The translations under genes were made by a program, and so were the position numbers. Positions 13,401-24,779 of a DNA stretch of 64,000 nt are shown here, piece by piece. Every line of letters begins with the position of its first letter. Within the stretch, counting starts at the first letter, position 1. A model generated the notes under the pieces. The model saw only the letters and a list, made by a program, of their open reading frames with translations, did not search any database and was not told where the DNA came from. This stretch comes from Phaseolus vulgaris (Eukaryota; Streptophyta; Magnoliopsida; Fabales; Fabaceae). The DNA is taken from NCBI RefSeq assembly GCF_000499845.2, contig NC_023758.2:37900108-37964107 (forward strand), in the 5' to 3' direction.

Positions 13401-15560
13401 ATGCTACGTTAATATGAAAAATCTCATAATAATTATTGCAATTAAAAAAATTAATTATTTATATTATTCCAAGTACAGTTATAGTAAAAGTAATAAAATT
13501 GTGTGTTTCTTCCAGAAACATATTGTAGGCGAATATCATATTAAATTATGAAGTCACATTTTGTCATATAAATTAATACTTGTGCACATAAATCTTTATT
13601 TTCAATTTATATAATTCATAATTATATAATATATAGATTCGTGTCCCCGTGTCTTTGTGTTCCGTGTCCCTGTGTCCCCTGTCGCCGTGACCCGTGGTCC
13701 CGTATTCCTGTGTCAGTGTCTATGCTACACAGACTAGTAGTCCACAAATTAATTATAAATAAAAATGAATGAATAAATTTTTGTCATAACAAATACATTA
13801 CAATAGAAAAAAATAATTTGAACAAATTTAAATTATATAATAATTATCTAATATTATGTTCCTATAAGATATTTACGAAGAAAATGAAGTACTTTTCACC
13901 AACTTCATGCTAAATTAATATGCAAAAATCTCTCAGAATAATTATTAGAATTAAAAATTAATTAATTATATTATACCATGTACAATTATAGTAAAAGTAA
14001 TAAAAAAATGTATATTTCTTACAGAAACATATTGTTGGCGAAAATCATATTAAATTTTGAAGTCATATTTTGTCATATAAATTAATACTTGTGCACATAA
14101 ATCTTTATTGTCAATCTATATAATTCATAATTATATAACATATAGATCCGTTTTCCCGTGTTCTCCTGTGTTCCCGTGTCCCCGTGTCCCTGTGTCGGTT
14201 TCTATTGTACATATATTAGTAGTCCACAAATTAATTATAAATAAAAAGAAAAAAAATAAATTTTTGCCATAACAAATATATTACAATAGAAAAAAATAAT
14301 TTGAACAAATTTACATTATATAAATAATTATCTAATATTATGCTCCCATAAGATATTTACGAAGAAAATGAAGTACTGTTCACCAACTTCCAACTTCATG
14401 CTAGGTTAGTATGCAAAATCTTATAATTATTATTGCAATTAAAAAATTAATTTATTATATTATACCAATACAGTAATAGTAAAAGTAATAAAAAATGTGT
14501 GTTTCTTCCAGAAACATATTGTAGGCGAATATCATATAAAATTATGAAGTCACATTTTGTCATATAAATTAATACTTGTGCACATAAATCTTTATTGTCA
14601 ATTTATATAATTCGTAATTATATAATATATAGATTGATGTCCCTGTGTCCTTGTGTCCCCATGTCCCTTGGCCCCATGTCCCTTGTTCCCGTGTTCCTTG
14701 TCCCCGTGTACCGTGTCCCGTGTCCCCGTGTCAGTGTCTATGGTACAAAGATTAGTAGTGCACAAATTAATTATAAATAAAAAGGAATGGATAAATTTTT
14801 GCCATAACAAATACATTACAATATTTAAACAAATTTACATTATATAAATAATTATCTAATATTATGTTACCATAAGATATTTACGAAGAAAATGAAGTAC
14901 TGTTCACCAACTTTATGCTAAGTTAATATGCAAAAATCTCTCAAAATAATTATTTTAATTAAAAAATTAATTCATTATATTATACCAAGTACAGTTATAG
15001 TAAAAGTAATAAAAAATGTGAGTTTCTTCCAGAAGCATATTGTAGGCGAAAATCATATTAAATTATGAATTCACATTTTGTCATATAAATTAATATTTGT
15101 GCACATAAATTTTTATTTTCAATTTATATAATTCATAATTATATAATATATATCCGTGTTTCGTGTCCTTGTGTCAGTGTCTATGCTACATATATTAGTA
15201 GTCCACAAATTAATTATAAATAAAAAGGAATGGATAAATTTTTGCCATAACAAATACATTACGATAGAAAAAATAATTTGAACAAATTTACATTATATAA
15301 ATGATTATCTAATATTATGTTCCCATATGATATTTACGTAGAAAATGAAGTACTGTTCACCAACTTCATGCTACGTTAATATGCAAAAATCTCTTAGAAT
15401 AATTATTGCAATTAAAAATATTAATTCATTATATTATACCATGTATAGTTATAGTAAAAATAATTAAAAATGTGTGTTTCTTCCAGAAACATATTGTCGG
15501 CGAAAATCATATTAAATTATGAAGTCACATATTGTCATATAAATGAATACTTGTACACAT
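10340..15560. repeat. Large tandem satellite, about 11 units of 360-530 bp
   Basis: The landmark GCACATAAATCTTTATT recurs near 10343, 10795, 11239, 11601, 12060, 12589, 13050, 13585, 14095, 14580 and 15103. Each unit also contains CCACAAATTAATTATAAATA, CATTACAATAGAAAAAAATA, CACCAACTTCATGCTA and TTTCTTCCAGAAACATATTG in the same order. Length differences come mainly from an inner GTGTCCC-type array and from one deletion (unit 11239-11600). It lies wholly inside the Helitron. The ORFs across it are not conserved between units and are not genes. Confidence 0.9.
12111..12206. repeat. Inner GTGTCC-type minisatellite inside a satellite unit
   Basis: Degenerate tandem copies of GTGTCCCC/TGTGTCCC. 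Comparable inner arrays lie at about 12641-12680, 13107-13205, 13637-13720, 14145-14200, 14636-14735 and 15150-15180, while the early units (10400, 10850, 11300, 11660) have only one or two copies. The complementary strand has closely spaced GGGG/GGG runs. Confidence 0.85.
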
Positions 15561-15569
15561 AAAAATAAT

Positions 15570-17130
15570 TTAAGATTTAAGAAAACATTGAAATTTATTA
15601 ATTTTTATTTAATAATGACATAAAATAGTGTAGGATATGAATTTATTTAGATTTTTTTATGAATTTATAAATTTTATTAATTTTCAATTTCTATCATTAC
15701 AAATGTTTGGATTTGTATTTATTTAGAATTTTTAAAAACTTTTAAATTTAATTTATTTTATATTTTATTTAAGTAGAAAATAAAATAATTTATGATTTTG
15801 TATTTATTTAGGATTTGTAAAACTTTTTGAAATTTGATATGTTGTAAATTTGTATTTAAGTATCACATTCACTAATTTAAGTATTTTTATTTATTATATA
15901 TATATAAATAAATGTAAATGACAAAATAAAAATAAATACAAATATATAAGAAATAATCATTAGGATATGCGAATAGATAAAAAAATAAACTGACTAAACT
16001 AATATAAACAATACATAAACATAAATAATACACGTAGATATATAATTCATGTATAACAAATTGACAAAAAAAATTTAGAGAGTAAATAACAATGAATATT
16101 TATATGTAAAGTATGACTCATCCTAAAAGCGGAATAACCCAAATTTCATTATTTGGTATGAAATAATCTTATTGTCTTCTTTAAAGTCATTTAACATAAA
16201 ATTGTTTCCCGCTCCAAATTTTGTTGATTTATTTGGTGTATTTTCTTTCACTTTTTTATAAAAATATAATTTATATATATATATATATATATAAATTTAA
16301 ATAATAAAATAAGAAAATAAAAAATAAAATTTAAATGTAAATATTAATATATAACAAATAAACTTGAGCATATACAAATAAGTAATTTTGGAAATTTTAT
16401 TTCTTTGAGATTATTATTTAAGTAAAAAATAAAATAATATACGATTTGTATTTATTTAAGATTTTAGAAAACATAGAAATTTATAAATTTTATATTTTTA
16501 TCTAAGAATGAAATTAAATAGTTTAGGATATGGATTTATTTAGAATTAATTTAGAAATTTTATTGATTTTCCTTTTCCATCTAAGAATGATATTACAAAT
16601 CTTTGGATTTTAATTCATTTAGAATTTTGAAAAACATAAAATTTTTATTTATTTTATATTTTTATTCAAGTAAGAAATAAAATAATTTATGATTTTGTAT
16701 TTAGTTAGGATTTTTAAAAACTTTTGAAAATATATAAAGAATATAAAAATAAAATTACAATGTAAATATTAATATATAAAAAACAAACATAACATATAGA
16801 AGAAGTAATTTTAGAAATTTTATTTATTTAAGATTATTATTTAAGTAGGGAATAAAATAATTTAGAATTTATATTTATTTAGGATTTTAGAAAACGTAAA
16901 AATTTATTATTTTTATATTTTTATCAAAGAATGACGTTAAATAATGTAGGATGTAGATTTATTTAGAATTTTGATTAATTTAGAAATTTTATTCATTTTT
17001 TATTTTTTTATCTAAGAATGACTTTACAATATTTTGGATTTTTATTTATTTAGGATTTTTGAAAATTTTAAAATTTTATTTATTTTATATTTTTATTTAA
17101 GTAGGAAATAAAATATAGATGAAAAAAATA
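15570..17130. repeat. Old AT-rich tandem repeats inside the Helitron
   Basis: Three or more diverged copies, each about 400 bp, marked by TTTATTTAGGATTTTNNAAAAC and TATTTTTATCTAAGAATGA (around 15590-15870, 16390-16740 and 16800-17120). No coding capacity. Confidence 0.6.
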
Positions 17131-17199
17131 TGGATTTTTGATGCTTGAACATACTATTGATATTTTCCACTTCCACTACAGGTTGCTACACAAACGGAA

Positions 17200-18350
17200 C
17201 TATAGATGAAAAAAAGGTGTAAAAAATTTGCCAAAGAAAGTTTAACAATAAAAAGGAGATCTCTTTGAGTGGAAGTCCAAATCCTAAGTAAAAAAAAACT
17301 CCATTAACGATTTTATCAGCAAAGGTAAAAGAGATGAAAAGAATAAGGAGAAACATGAAAATAATGAAACTTTGATCAGAAAAAGCAAAAAAAAAAATCA
17401 TTTTTATGCTATGGAACGTAACAAAAAAACACATAATCAACAATGTGAAGAACAAAGAAGCAAGAAACGGTTAAAGAGATGAACAGAATCAGCAGAAACA
17501 TGAAAAGAATGAAACTTTGATAAGAAAAACAAAAAAAAATATCATTTTTTATGCTATGAGACGTAACAAAAAAAAACAGAATCAAAGAAGCAAAGAAACG
17601 GTAAAAGAGATGAAAAGAATCAGCAGAGACATGAAAAAAAGGAAACTTTGATAAGCAAAACCCAAAAAAATATCTCTTTGAGTGGAAGTCCAAACCATGA
17701 GGACAGACAAACTTACCCTGGAAAAGATTTCACTTTGGTGCTTGAACATACAATGGATATGACCGAAAATCCATTCCACTTCCACTATTGGTTGCGGAAG
17801 AAACTGAAATGAAATGTAGATGAAAAAAACAGCAGAAACATGAAAAGAACGAAACTTTGATAAGAAAAACAAATAAAAAAGAAATAATAACCTGGAGAAA
17901 TATAAGAGAACCGCAAGAAACCCAGAGAAGAACCGTGCAGGAAATTCAGAGAAGAAAAAAATCATCAGAAACATGAAAAGAACGAAAAACCCAAAAAAAT
18001 AACCTAGGAAATAGGAGAGAACCGCAGGAAACCAAGAGAAGATCCGTGCAGGAAACCCAAAGAAGAAAAAAAATCATCAGAAACATGAAAAGAACGAAAC
18101 TTTGATAAGAAAACCCAAAAAGAATAAATAATAACCTGGAGAAATAGGAGAGAACCACAGGAAATCCAGAGAAGAACGCAGCAGGAAATCCAGAGAAGAA
18201 CGGTGCAAGAAACCAGAGAAGAGAAACCGGGGAAGTTGAAAAATAGGAGAGAGAAGGAAACAAAGAGAAGAACGGTGCAGGGAACCAGAAAGAGAGACCG
18301 GAGAAGTTGAGATAGGAGAGAGAAACGCTGAAAGTGTATATAAAGAAAGA
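17200..18350. repeat. Purine-rich repeat block near the Helitron 5' end
   Basis: The string GAAACATGAAAAGAACGAAA, or close variants, recurs near 17352, 17496, 17628, 17837, 17969 and 18083. It is mixed with a second motif AGGAAA(C/T)CCAGAGAAGAACGG between 17890 and 18300. Open frames on the minus strand (Phe/Leu/Ser-rich) come from the purine bias and are not supported as genes. Confidence 0.75.
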
Positions 18351-19150
18351 AAGTATTTAAAGAAATGGGGTTTTGCACACGTGTAAGTCATATAGAGTGC
18401 CACTTGTCACTCCCATAATAAATTTCAGCTTGCTATTTTTAGTTAAAATTTGAATTTTTTTCTTTTTGAATTTTTTTTAAAACTTACCCGAAAGTGCCTT
18501 CTATTTGTAATATTTATAGATTGGACTTGCCTGCGAAAGTGTGTTTGTGTTATATTTTTTCACAATACGTATGATTAGTAAAAAGAAGTAAATGAGGAGA
18601 TGCTAGAGTATAGAACTACAAAAACATACCCACATGACAAGAATCTATTGTCCTTTAGGATAATCACAGTCTATGGGTCTTCTCATCGAAAAAAGTTCAA
18701 AAAGCACCACACGAAATGCATAAACATCAATCTTATCATTTACTTTGTCGTACATGAAGTATTCAGGAGCCAACCATTTCAAATACATTATCTCTCTGTA
18801 GCATGTGCTCCCGAGAGAGATAGTATGGTTATGCGGGGTTTAAATGTACAAACCTGAAGGTTCCAGCAACATCTGTGCAGGTTATATGCGATGACGAGGT
18901 TGATGCCCATTTTGCCAGTCCAAAATCAGAGAGCTGAAGAAAATCAAGCACATCATGTGCCTAGATAGATACAAGTTATGTTAAATTAAAAATTAATCGA
19001 AAGATACATACCTGGGGTTCAAAATCCTCGGATAATAACACATTTGATGACTTTACATCTCAATGGATCACGAATTAATCATCTTTAGAATGCAGATAAT
19101 GTAAAGCCTCAACAATACCTATTGCTACCTTATATCTCTCCGGCCAAACA

Positions 19151-19639
19151 CATGCACATATGCATAGAGAGAAAATAGATCAGATATAAATTTTTAATCA
19201 CGATGTCAAACCAATAGTAAGAAGGAAGTATACTGCCAGGTTGACAAGACTATATTTAAAATAATCACATACAAAGTCAACTTATCCCTAATTATTCCCA
19301 ACCTGGAATTCACATTCAACCTCACAGGTTGTGGAATTGAGAAAGATTTGGACAATGCAAGCAGTAGTAATAAAGAAACTTCTGAACAGAGGTGGAGTAA
19401 AAATGCAGATAAGAAAATTCTACAACACCTGTGATAAATCATCAGTTTCTCAAGTGTTTCATTTCAAGACAAAAAAAAAACCAAAAAACAAATGACGTGA
19501 GAACTAAATGAGAAAAGTGGTATTACTTCGCATTATTTTCTTCCAAAATTAAGCTTAAGCTAAATTACAACAGACTTTGTTCTGTTTGGTATTTGGTCTT
19601 GTTACTATCCAACCAAAACAATAAAATATAAGTAATTCC
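19151..19639. other. Probable intron or 5' region of the kinase pseudogene
   Basis: No further kinase subdomain could be read on the minus strand, so either the upstream exons are lost or this is a long intron. Nothing else is recognised. Confidence 0.3.
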
Positions 19640-19890
19640 TAAGTTAAAAACCTCAAGTCACCAACCATGTGCCCAATACTAGGCTCATATTTCAAGACTT
19701 CTTAACAACCTCAATAATCCATTCATCTAAACTCATTAACTACACTTAATTTCATATACCATTTATCTCTATCCATAAGACCCGAAACCAAGCCTCAAAT
19801 AATATTGCAAGCAGACTCTAACAGCCAGGATTCAAACCAAAGTCTTTCCAGTGACCAGGGAAGCATTGACTACTAGACTAGACAAGTTCT
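19640..19890 (-). mobile_element. SINE-like element with pol III boxes
   Basis: On the minus strand the stretch begins with a tRNA-like head: an A-box-like TAGTCTAGTAGTCA (about 19867-19880) and a B box GGTTTGAATCC (19828-19838), spaced as in tRNA genes. About 190 bp of unrelated body follow. The B box differs by one base from GGTTCGAATCC. The 3' end and target duplication could not be fixed, so the limits are approximate. Confidence 0.5.
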
Positions 19891-19899
19891 TTAGTCATA

Positions 19900-20350
19900 T
19901 TGTCATTTTTATTATACTTATACATATTAATATAATTTATACATGTTAATATAATTTATAAATATTAATATAATTAATAATAATAATAATAATAAAATAA
20001 ATTATATTCATATATTATTATTAATAATAATAAAATAAATTATATTCATATATTATTAATAATAATAATAAAATAAATTATATTAATATTATATTTATAT
20101 TATTAATATTATTAATATTTATTAATATTATTCATATTTTTAATATTTATTAATATTATTCATATTTTTAATATTATAATTAATATTATTATTAACATTG
20201 TATTCATATTATTAATATTTATTAATATTATTCATATTGTTAATATTTATTAATATTATAATTAATATTATTATTAATACTATTAGTATTAATATTCATA
20301 TTATTAATATTATATTCATATTATCAATATTATATTCATATAATTAATAT
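19900..20350. repeat. AATATT/ATTAAT microsatellite field
   Basis: Long runs of TTATTAATATTATT-type sequence with TAATAATAATAA tracts. Very low complexity; no gene. Confidence 0.85.
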
Positions 20351-21186
20351 TAATTTTGATATAAATATACATTTAGATATTTATAGTAGTTTTATTTGAC
20401 TTGAGTAATGTTACTTTTATCCGGATATAGATAGATAGAGAGAAAAAGGAAGAAATTATATAATATTAATATAACTTTAATACTATAAATACATATATAT
20501 TGATTAATATATTTTTTTATTTAATTATTAATTTTTTAAAACTCATGGTTAAATTTAAATTTACTTTCATATTATATATATATTAATATAAAATTATTTG
20601 ATATCTTATTTTCAAATATAGGTTATTATAGGTAGTTGTGAAGTTTTTGTTAGATGGCTATATAGATGCTTGTATCTTACACTTCTTTTCTGATTTGAGA
20701 TTCTTGTATAAGGATTGAAATATCCTTAAAATGTTTCCTTTAATTTTTTTTATTCTTTATCGATAAAAAAAATCTTATTTTCAAATATTTACTTACATAG
20801 ATTAAAATTGATATAATGTATAATTTTTAAAATATTTTAAATTATAAGTTATTTAATCACTTTGTCATTATGATTTATATATTAGTAGAAAAGGTTATTT
20901 AGTAACAACTTTTTACATAAATTTATGGAATAATTAATATAGTTTAAACTATAATGATAAGCTAACTAGTAATCTATATTAGAGATTTAATTAATAGTTA
21001 ATGTAAAAGTCATCATTCTAAGTTAAAAGATAATATTGTTTGTTGACAATATTCTTTACTATAACACACAAGTAAAACCTACTACCTATAATGAACTTAA
21101 TTAAGTCAATATGATCGTAAAATAATAATTAGTATGATAGTTGATTTTAATGTAATAGGTAATATGATGATAGATAAATTAAATGT
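20351..21186. other. AT-rich intergenic DNA
   Basis: No gene, terminal repeat or RNA gene recognised between two microsatellite fields. Confidence 0.4.
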
Positions 21187-22420
21187 GATTCATATGTTAA
21201 TATTGTTAGTATTATTATTATTGTTAGTATTATTAATATTGTTAGTATTATTAATATTGTTAATATTGTTAGTATTATTAATATTGTTAATATGTTAGTA
21301 TTATTAATATTGTTAATATTGTTAGTATTATTAATATTGTTAGTATTATTAATATTGTTAATATTGTTAGTATTATTAATATTGTTAATATTGTTAGTAT
21401 TATTAATATTATTAATAATAAAAATCATAATAAAACTAAAGAATTTGCATGGTGTAGTGGTTAAATTTTCTTTGGTTGTTAGTATTATTAATATTGTTAG
21501 TATTATTATTATTGTTAGTATTATTAATATTGTTAGTATTATTAATATTGTTAATATTATTAATATTGTTAATATTGTTAGTATTATTAATATTGTTAGT
21601 ATTATTAATATTGTTAATATGTTAGTATTATTAATATTTTTAATATTGTTAGTATTATTAATATTGTTAATATTGTTAGTATTATTAATATTGTTAGTAT
21701 TATTAATATTGTTAATATTGTTAGTATTATTAATATTGTTAATATTGTTAGTATTATTAATATTATTAATAATAAAAATCATAATAAAACTAAAGAATTT
21801 GCATGGTGTAGTGGTTAAATTTTCTTTGGTTGTTAGTATTATTAATATTGTTAGTATTATTATTATTGTTAGTATTATTAATATTGTTAGTATTATTAAT
21901 ATTGTTAATATTATTAATATTGTTAATATTGTTAGTATTATTAATATTGTTAGTATTATTAATATTGTTAATATGTTAGTATTATTAATATTTTTAATAT
22001 TGTTAGTATTATTAATATTGTTAATATTGTTAGTATTATTAATATTATTAATAATAAAAATCATAATAAAACTAAAGAATTTGCATGGTGTAGTGGTTAA
22101 ATTTTCTTTGGTTGTTAGTATTATTAATATTGTTAGTATTATTATTATTGTTAGTATTATTAATATTGTTAGTATTATTAATATTGTTAATATTATTAAT
22201 ATTGTTAATATTGTTAGTATTATTAATATTGTTAGTATTATTAATATTGTTAATATGTTAGTATTATTAATATTTTTAATATTGTTAGTATTATTAATAT
22301 TGTTAATATTGTTAGTATTATTAATATTATTAATAATAAAAATCATAATAAAACTAAAGAATTTGCATGGTGTAGTGGTTAAATTTTCTGGGATGTAGCT
22401 CTTGGGATAAGAGTTAACCA
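21187..22420. repeat. Higher-order repeat: ATT-type microsatellite with a tRNA-like insert
   Basis: GTTAGTATTATTAATATT-type repeats are interrupted four times by a unique segment GAATTTGCATGGTGTAGTGG (starting at 21441, 21795, 22077 and 22359). Spacings of 354, 282 and 282 bp mean the segment and its flanking microsatellite were duplicated together. The unique part contains TGGTGTAGTGGTTAA, which looks like a tRNA A box. Two long opposing open frames (424 and 368 codons) cover it, made only of Ile/Leu/Val/Asn/Thr. They are repeat translations, not genes. Confidence 0.85.
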
Positions 22421-22449
22421 ATATAAAATTGCTGGTGTGATTCTCTCTC

Positions 22450-22672
22450 TCCCTTAACTCTTGTATATCTGTTTTTAGTTGTTTTTACACTCTGTTGATA
22501 AAAACATCCGGTTGAATCGCATAAACAACCGGTTGAATTTATGGAATTCAACTAAAATTGTTTTCTATCTTATGTTCCTTGATTCTTTTGGCTGTGATTC
22601 TTCTTTGACTTTCTTCATACTTTCAAAACGTTTGAAAACAATTCACACCCCCTCTTGTTTAAGGCCTACAAA
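22450..22672. mobile_element. Fragment of an LTR, possibly copia
   Basis: The sequence around AACCGGTTGAAT and the closing CAATTCACACCCCCTCTTG resembles the end region of plant copia LTRs. Only a fragment is present. The tail is shared with 51838-51890, so it predates the duplication of segment A/B. Confidence 0.35.
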
Positions 22673-23948
22673 TAATATGTCTATGGATAATTTCATAGAT
22701 AATTCAACATATTTTAATTTTAAATTTTAAATTATTATTTGAATTTTTTTGTTTTAAATTATTATTTACAAATTTTATTTTATGCTCATTTTTATGATTA
22801 TTATGGACAATTATTAATAAAGTTAGAAGTCCCTCTAGGAATGACCAAAAAAGCTTTAACCATTACACTAGTCAAATTTTGCTGTCATGTTATGATTGTT
22901 ATTATACTTATTATTATGATTATAAATATTAATATAATTTATAATATAAAAATTATTAATATCATTCATATTATTAATATTTTTATTCTTCAAATTAATA
23001 ATATTATTAATTATTATAATAATGTTATTAATATTATTAAATATTATTAATAGTATTAAATATTATTAATATTGTTAATATTACTAATATTGTTAATATT
23101 ACTAATATTATTAATTTGTGGATAATATCCGTGGTTAAAAATTTAAAATTCGTGGATAATATTTGTTACCTACGGATTCAAATTCGTGGTTAAAAATTCG
23201 TAGATAATCATATTTTTTTGTAGTGATTTTTTGGAAGGAAATATAGGTTTTTTTTTATAATTAATAATTTAAAAAATTATATATATTTTCCTTACACATG
23301 CTACCTCTTATATAGGACGGACTAATGAAATGAGCATGCTTTCCTTACGTAGGGCGAGCTAATCCAACCCACATTTTGCAAACCAAACACATAACAGGTT
23401 TATGCGAAGCCAACCGCCTGATTTGTTGTCCCTACAATTTACTTTATATTCAATGAAAACAAACACAAAAGAGATTAAAAGAGGAAGAAGAAGCATAAAA
23501 GTTTATATTGGTTCACCTCCCAAATAAAACTATATTTAGTTGCTAATCACCCTAATCAAGTGAATGAAGTTGCTAATCACCCTAATCGAGTGAATGAAGT
23601 GATTTTTTTTATCAACAAAGAATAAAAATTTATAGGAGATACTTTAGGGGTATCTCAACCATTTTACCAACAGAGTCTTTTAGATATCTTAAAAAACAAC
23701 AACATCACAATAGATAACAAGCTAAGACTCACTTCCAGCTCCTAAACTTTTCTACAATAAAAACTCCGGTACATATACACGTAAAGATGTATTACAATAT
23801 CAGAAAAGCACTTTACACCCCTGCTACAACAACAATAAAAACTGTTGCACCCATCTTTCTATCCTACTTCTCCCCTACTCCAAACAACAACCAATTTCCA
23901 CACCAAGGGAATGACGTGATATTGTAAATGGTGAAATGTTTATCTTTT
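22630..23948. repeat. Segment A, left part (duplicate of 51838-53105)
   Basis: Colinear with copy B from CGTTTGAAAACAATTCAC through to the copia insertion point. Shared landmarks include AAACCAAACACATAACA and a microsatellite with TTAACCATTACAC. The copy-B counterpart continues without interruption where copy A has the copia element. Confidence 0.85.
22690..23226. mobile_element. Non-autonomous element with ATT microsatellite core
   Basis: It has repeated CGTGGATAAT / TTCGTGGTTAAAAATTCGTA subterminal motifs, an ATT-rich core, and an end in TTTTTTTGTAGTG, the complement of a CACTACAAAAAA terminus. A clear left end was not found. The same element is present in copy B at about 51890-52425, and a relative lies at 39223-39748. 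Confidence 0.55.
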
Positions 23949-24202
23949 TATTAAGGAAATAATAATTATAAAATTATAGGCAATTATTGTATGCAATATT
24001 GTACCTAATTATATGCAATTAATTTAATAATGATAGAATCCATGATTAGTGGATCCCTACCTAATTATATTGTAATTTGAAGAGAGAAAGTCTTCCTACA
24101 CTAGTATATATTTCCTATACATGAAATGATGTAAATATATACATAAGAGAATAAAAACTTCTTCTTTCTTCTTACCATCTTCTTACATACAATTTTCTTA
24201 TA
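23949..24202 (+). repeat. 5' LTR of the 24-kb copia element
   Basis: A 254-bp LTR. It is longer than its 3' partner because of about 65 bp present only here, in a region containing CTATACATGAAATGATG. Unusual TA...TA ends instead of TG...CA. Confidence 0.88.
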
Positions 24203-24268
24203 TGGTATCAGAGCATCGATCTTGGTGTTTTGACAGCCTTTCAATTTTTATCCGCTAAATAAGAGATC

Positions 24269-24737
24269 ATGTCTGGTAAAGAAGGTACCAGTAACGAGTC
24301 TGATAGAAACCTCGTACAAGGTTTCACCGTCGAGCAAATTCAGCAATTGACAAAGGCTATTTACTCGCTCAACAATAACGGTAAAAGTTACACGTTTGTT
24401 AGCGCTGCAGGTCTGCTTGCCCATAACTCGTCTATTAATTCTGCTTTTACGAAACCATGGATTTTGGATAGCGGAGCAACCAATCATTTTGCATTTGATT
24501 CACAATTTTTCACACACACTTCATCATCCTTTATTTCAAAATGTTAATCTGTCCACAGGCTCAACTGCGCTCATCTCATCTACGGGAACAATTAAATTCA
24601 ATGACAATATCACTCTCAAAGATGTTCTTTGCGTTCCTTCTTTTAATTTAAATGTCATGTCCGTTAGTAAGATAACCAGTTCACTAAATTGTTGTGTCAT
24701 TTTTAATGGTTGCGTTTTGCAGGACTTGGCTTTGTAG
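24269..24737 (+). pseudogene. Copia gag-protease remnant
   Basis: It starts MSGKEG 55 bases after the primer site, so most of gag (including the zinc knuckle) has been deleted. It then runs into the aspartic-protease core WILDSGATNH. The frame breaks at about 24545 and continues in another frame as DVLCVPSFNLNVMSVSKI, the usual sequence downstream of the copia protease. Not functional. Confidence 0.8.
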
Positions 24738-24779
24738 AAGATGATTAGCTAGGGTAAACAACACGCAGGCTTAGACTAC

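Larger units (their letters stand above)
8899..18520 (-). mobile_element. Non-autonomous Helitron, about 9.6 kb, inserted in a kinase exon
   Basis: On the minus strand the element starts TCTATAAATATTAC (18520) and ends CTAG (8899). It is preceded by A and followed by T, with no target duplication, as Helitrons insert. Near the 3' end is a hairpin CGTGC-GTT-GCACG, 14 bases before the terminus. The boundaries are fixed independently by the host gene: joining minus-strand AAGTCCAA (18528-18521) to TTCTATATATTGG (8898 onward) restores an in-frame kinase exon ASPILYIGKVLQ. No Rep/helicase protein was found inside, so the element depends on another copy. Its interior is mostly tandem satellite (10.3-15.6 kb) and AT-rich repeats. 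Confidence 0.85.
8309..19150 (-). pseudogene. Receptor-like cytoplasmic kinase pseudogene (RLCK VI-like), split by a Helitron
   Basis: Exons can be read on the minus strand. 19012 to about 19150 has ERYKVAIGIVEALHYLHSKDD and the catalytic-loop region with LSEDFEPQ. 18854-18933 has LSDFGLAKW (DFG motif). 18630 to about 18780 has LAPEYFMYDKVNDKIDVYAF (APE motif). 18521-18530 plus 8759-8898 reads ASPIL then GKVLQMLDPSLGDNYDHEEM. 8309 to about 8547 has KLLQGD and EEYLRGR, ending at a stop at 8309-8311. Donors and acceptors are intact at 19011/19010, 18853/18852, 18935/18934, 18629/18628, 18532/18531 and 8758/8757. It is dead: HRD reads H-stop-D (CGA to TGA), a CAA has become TAA just before it, a stop follows PKGQ, and the last exon has a further stop and frameshifts. 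The N-terminal half of the kinase domain was not found. Class VI is inferred from the C-terminal KLLQGD and EEYLRGR motifs. Confidence 0.85.

Noticed and set aside
12576..14847. Short open frames in the satellite (61-72 codons).
   Set aside because: They do not persist from unit to unit and arise from the GTGTCCC-type inner array.
17186..18403. Six overlapping minus-strand open frames rich in Phe, Leu and Ser that look like membrane proteins.
   Set aside because: The plus strand is a purine-rich repeat (GAAACATGAAAAGAACGAAA), so the complement encodes Phe/Leu/Ser in every frame. Frames are not conserved between repeat units.
8892..18618. A 10-bp direct repeat TATAGAACTA (8892-8901 and 18609-18618) that looks like a MULE target duplication around the 9.7 kb insert.
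   Set aside because: The right-hand copy lies inside the kinase intron, 80 bp beyond the point where exon sequence AAGTCCAA ends. Splice sites and the restored exon frame place the insert at 8899-18520 with Helitron termini, so the repeat is a coincidence.
21147..22421. Long opposing open frames of 424 and 368 codons.
   Set aside because: They translate only the ATT/AATATT microsatellite (Asn/Ile/Thr or Leu/Val/Ile repeats), on both strands at once, with no start context.
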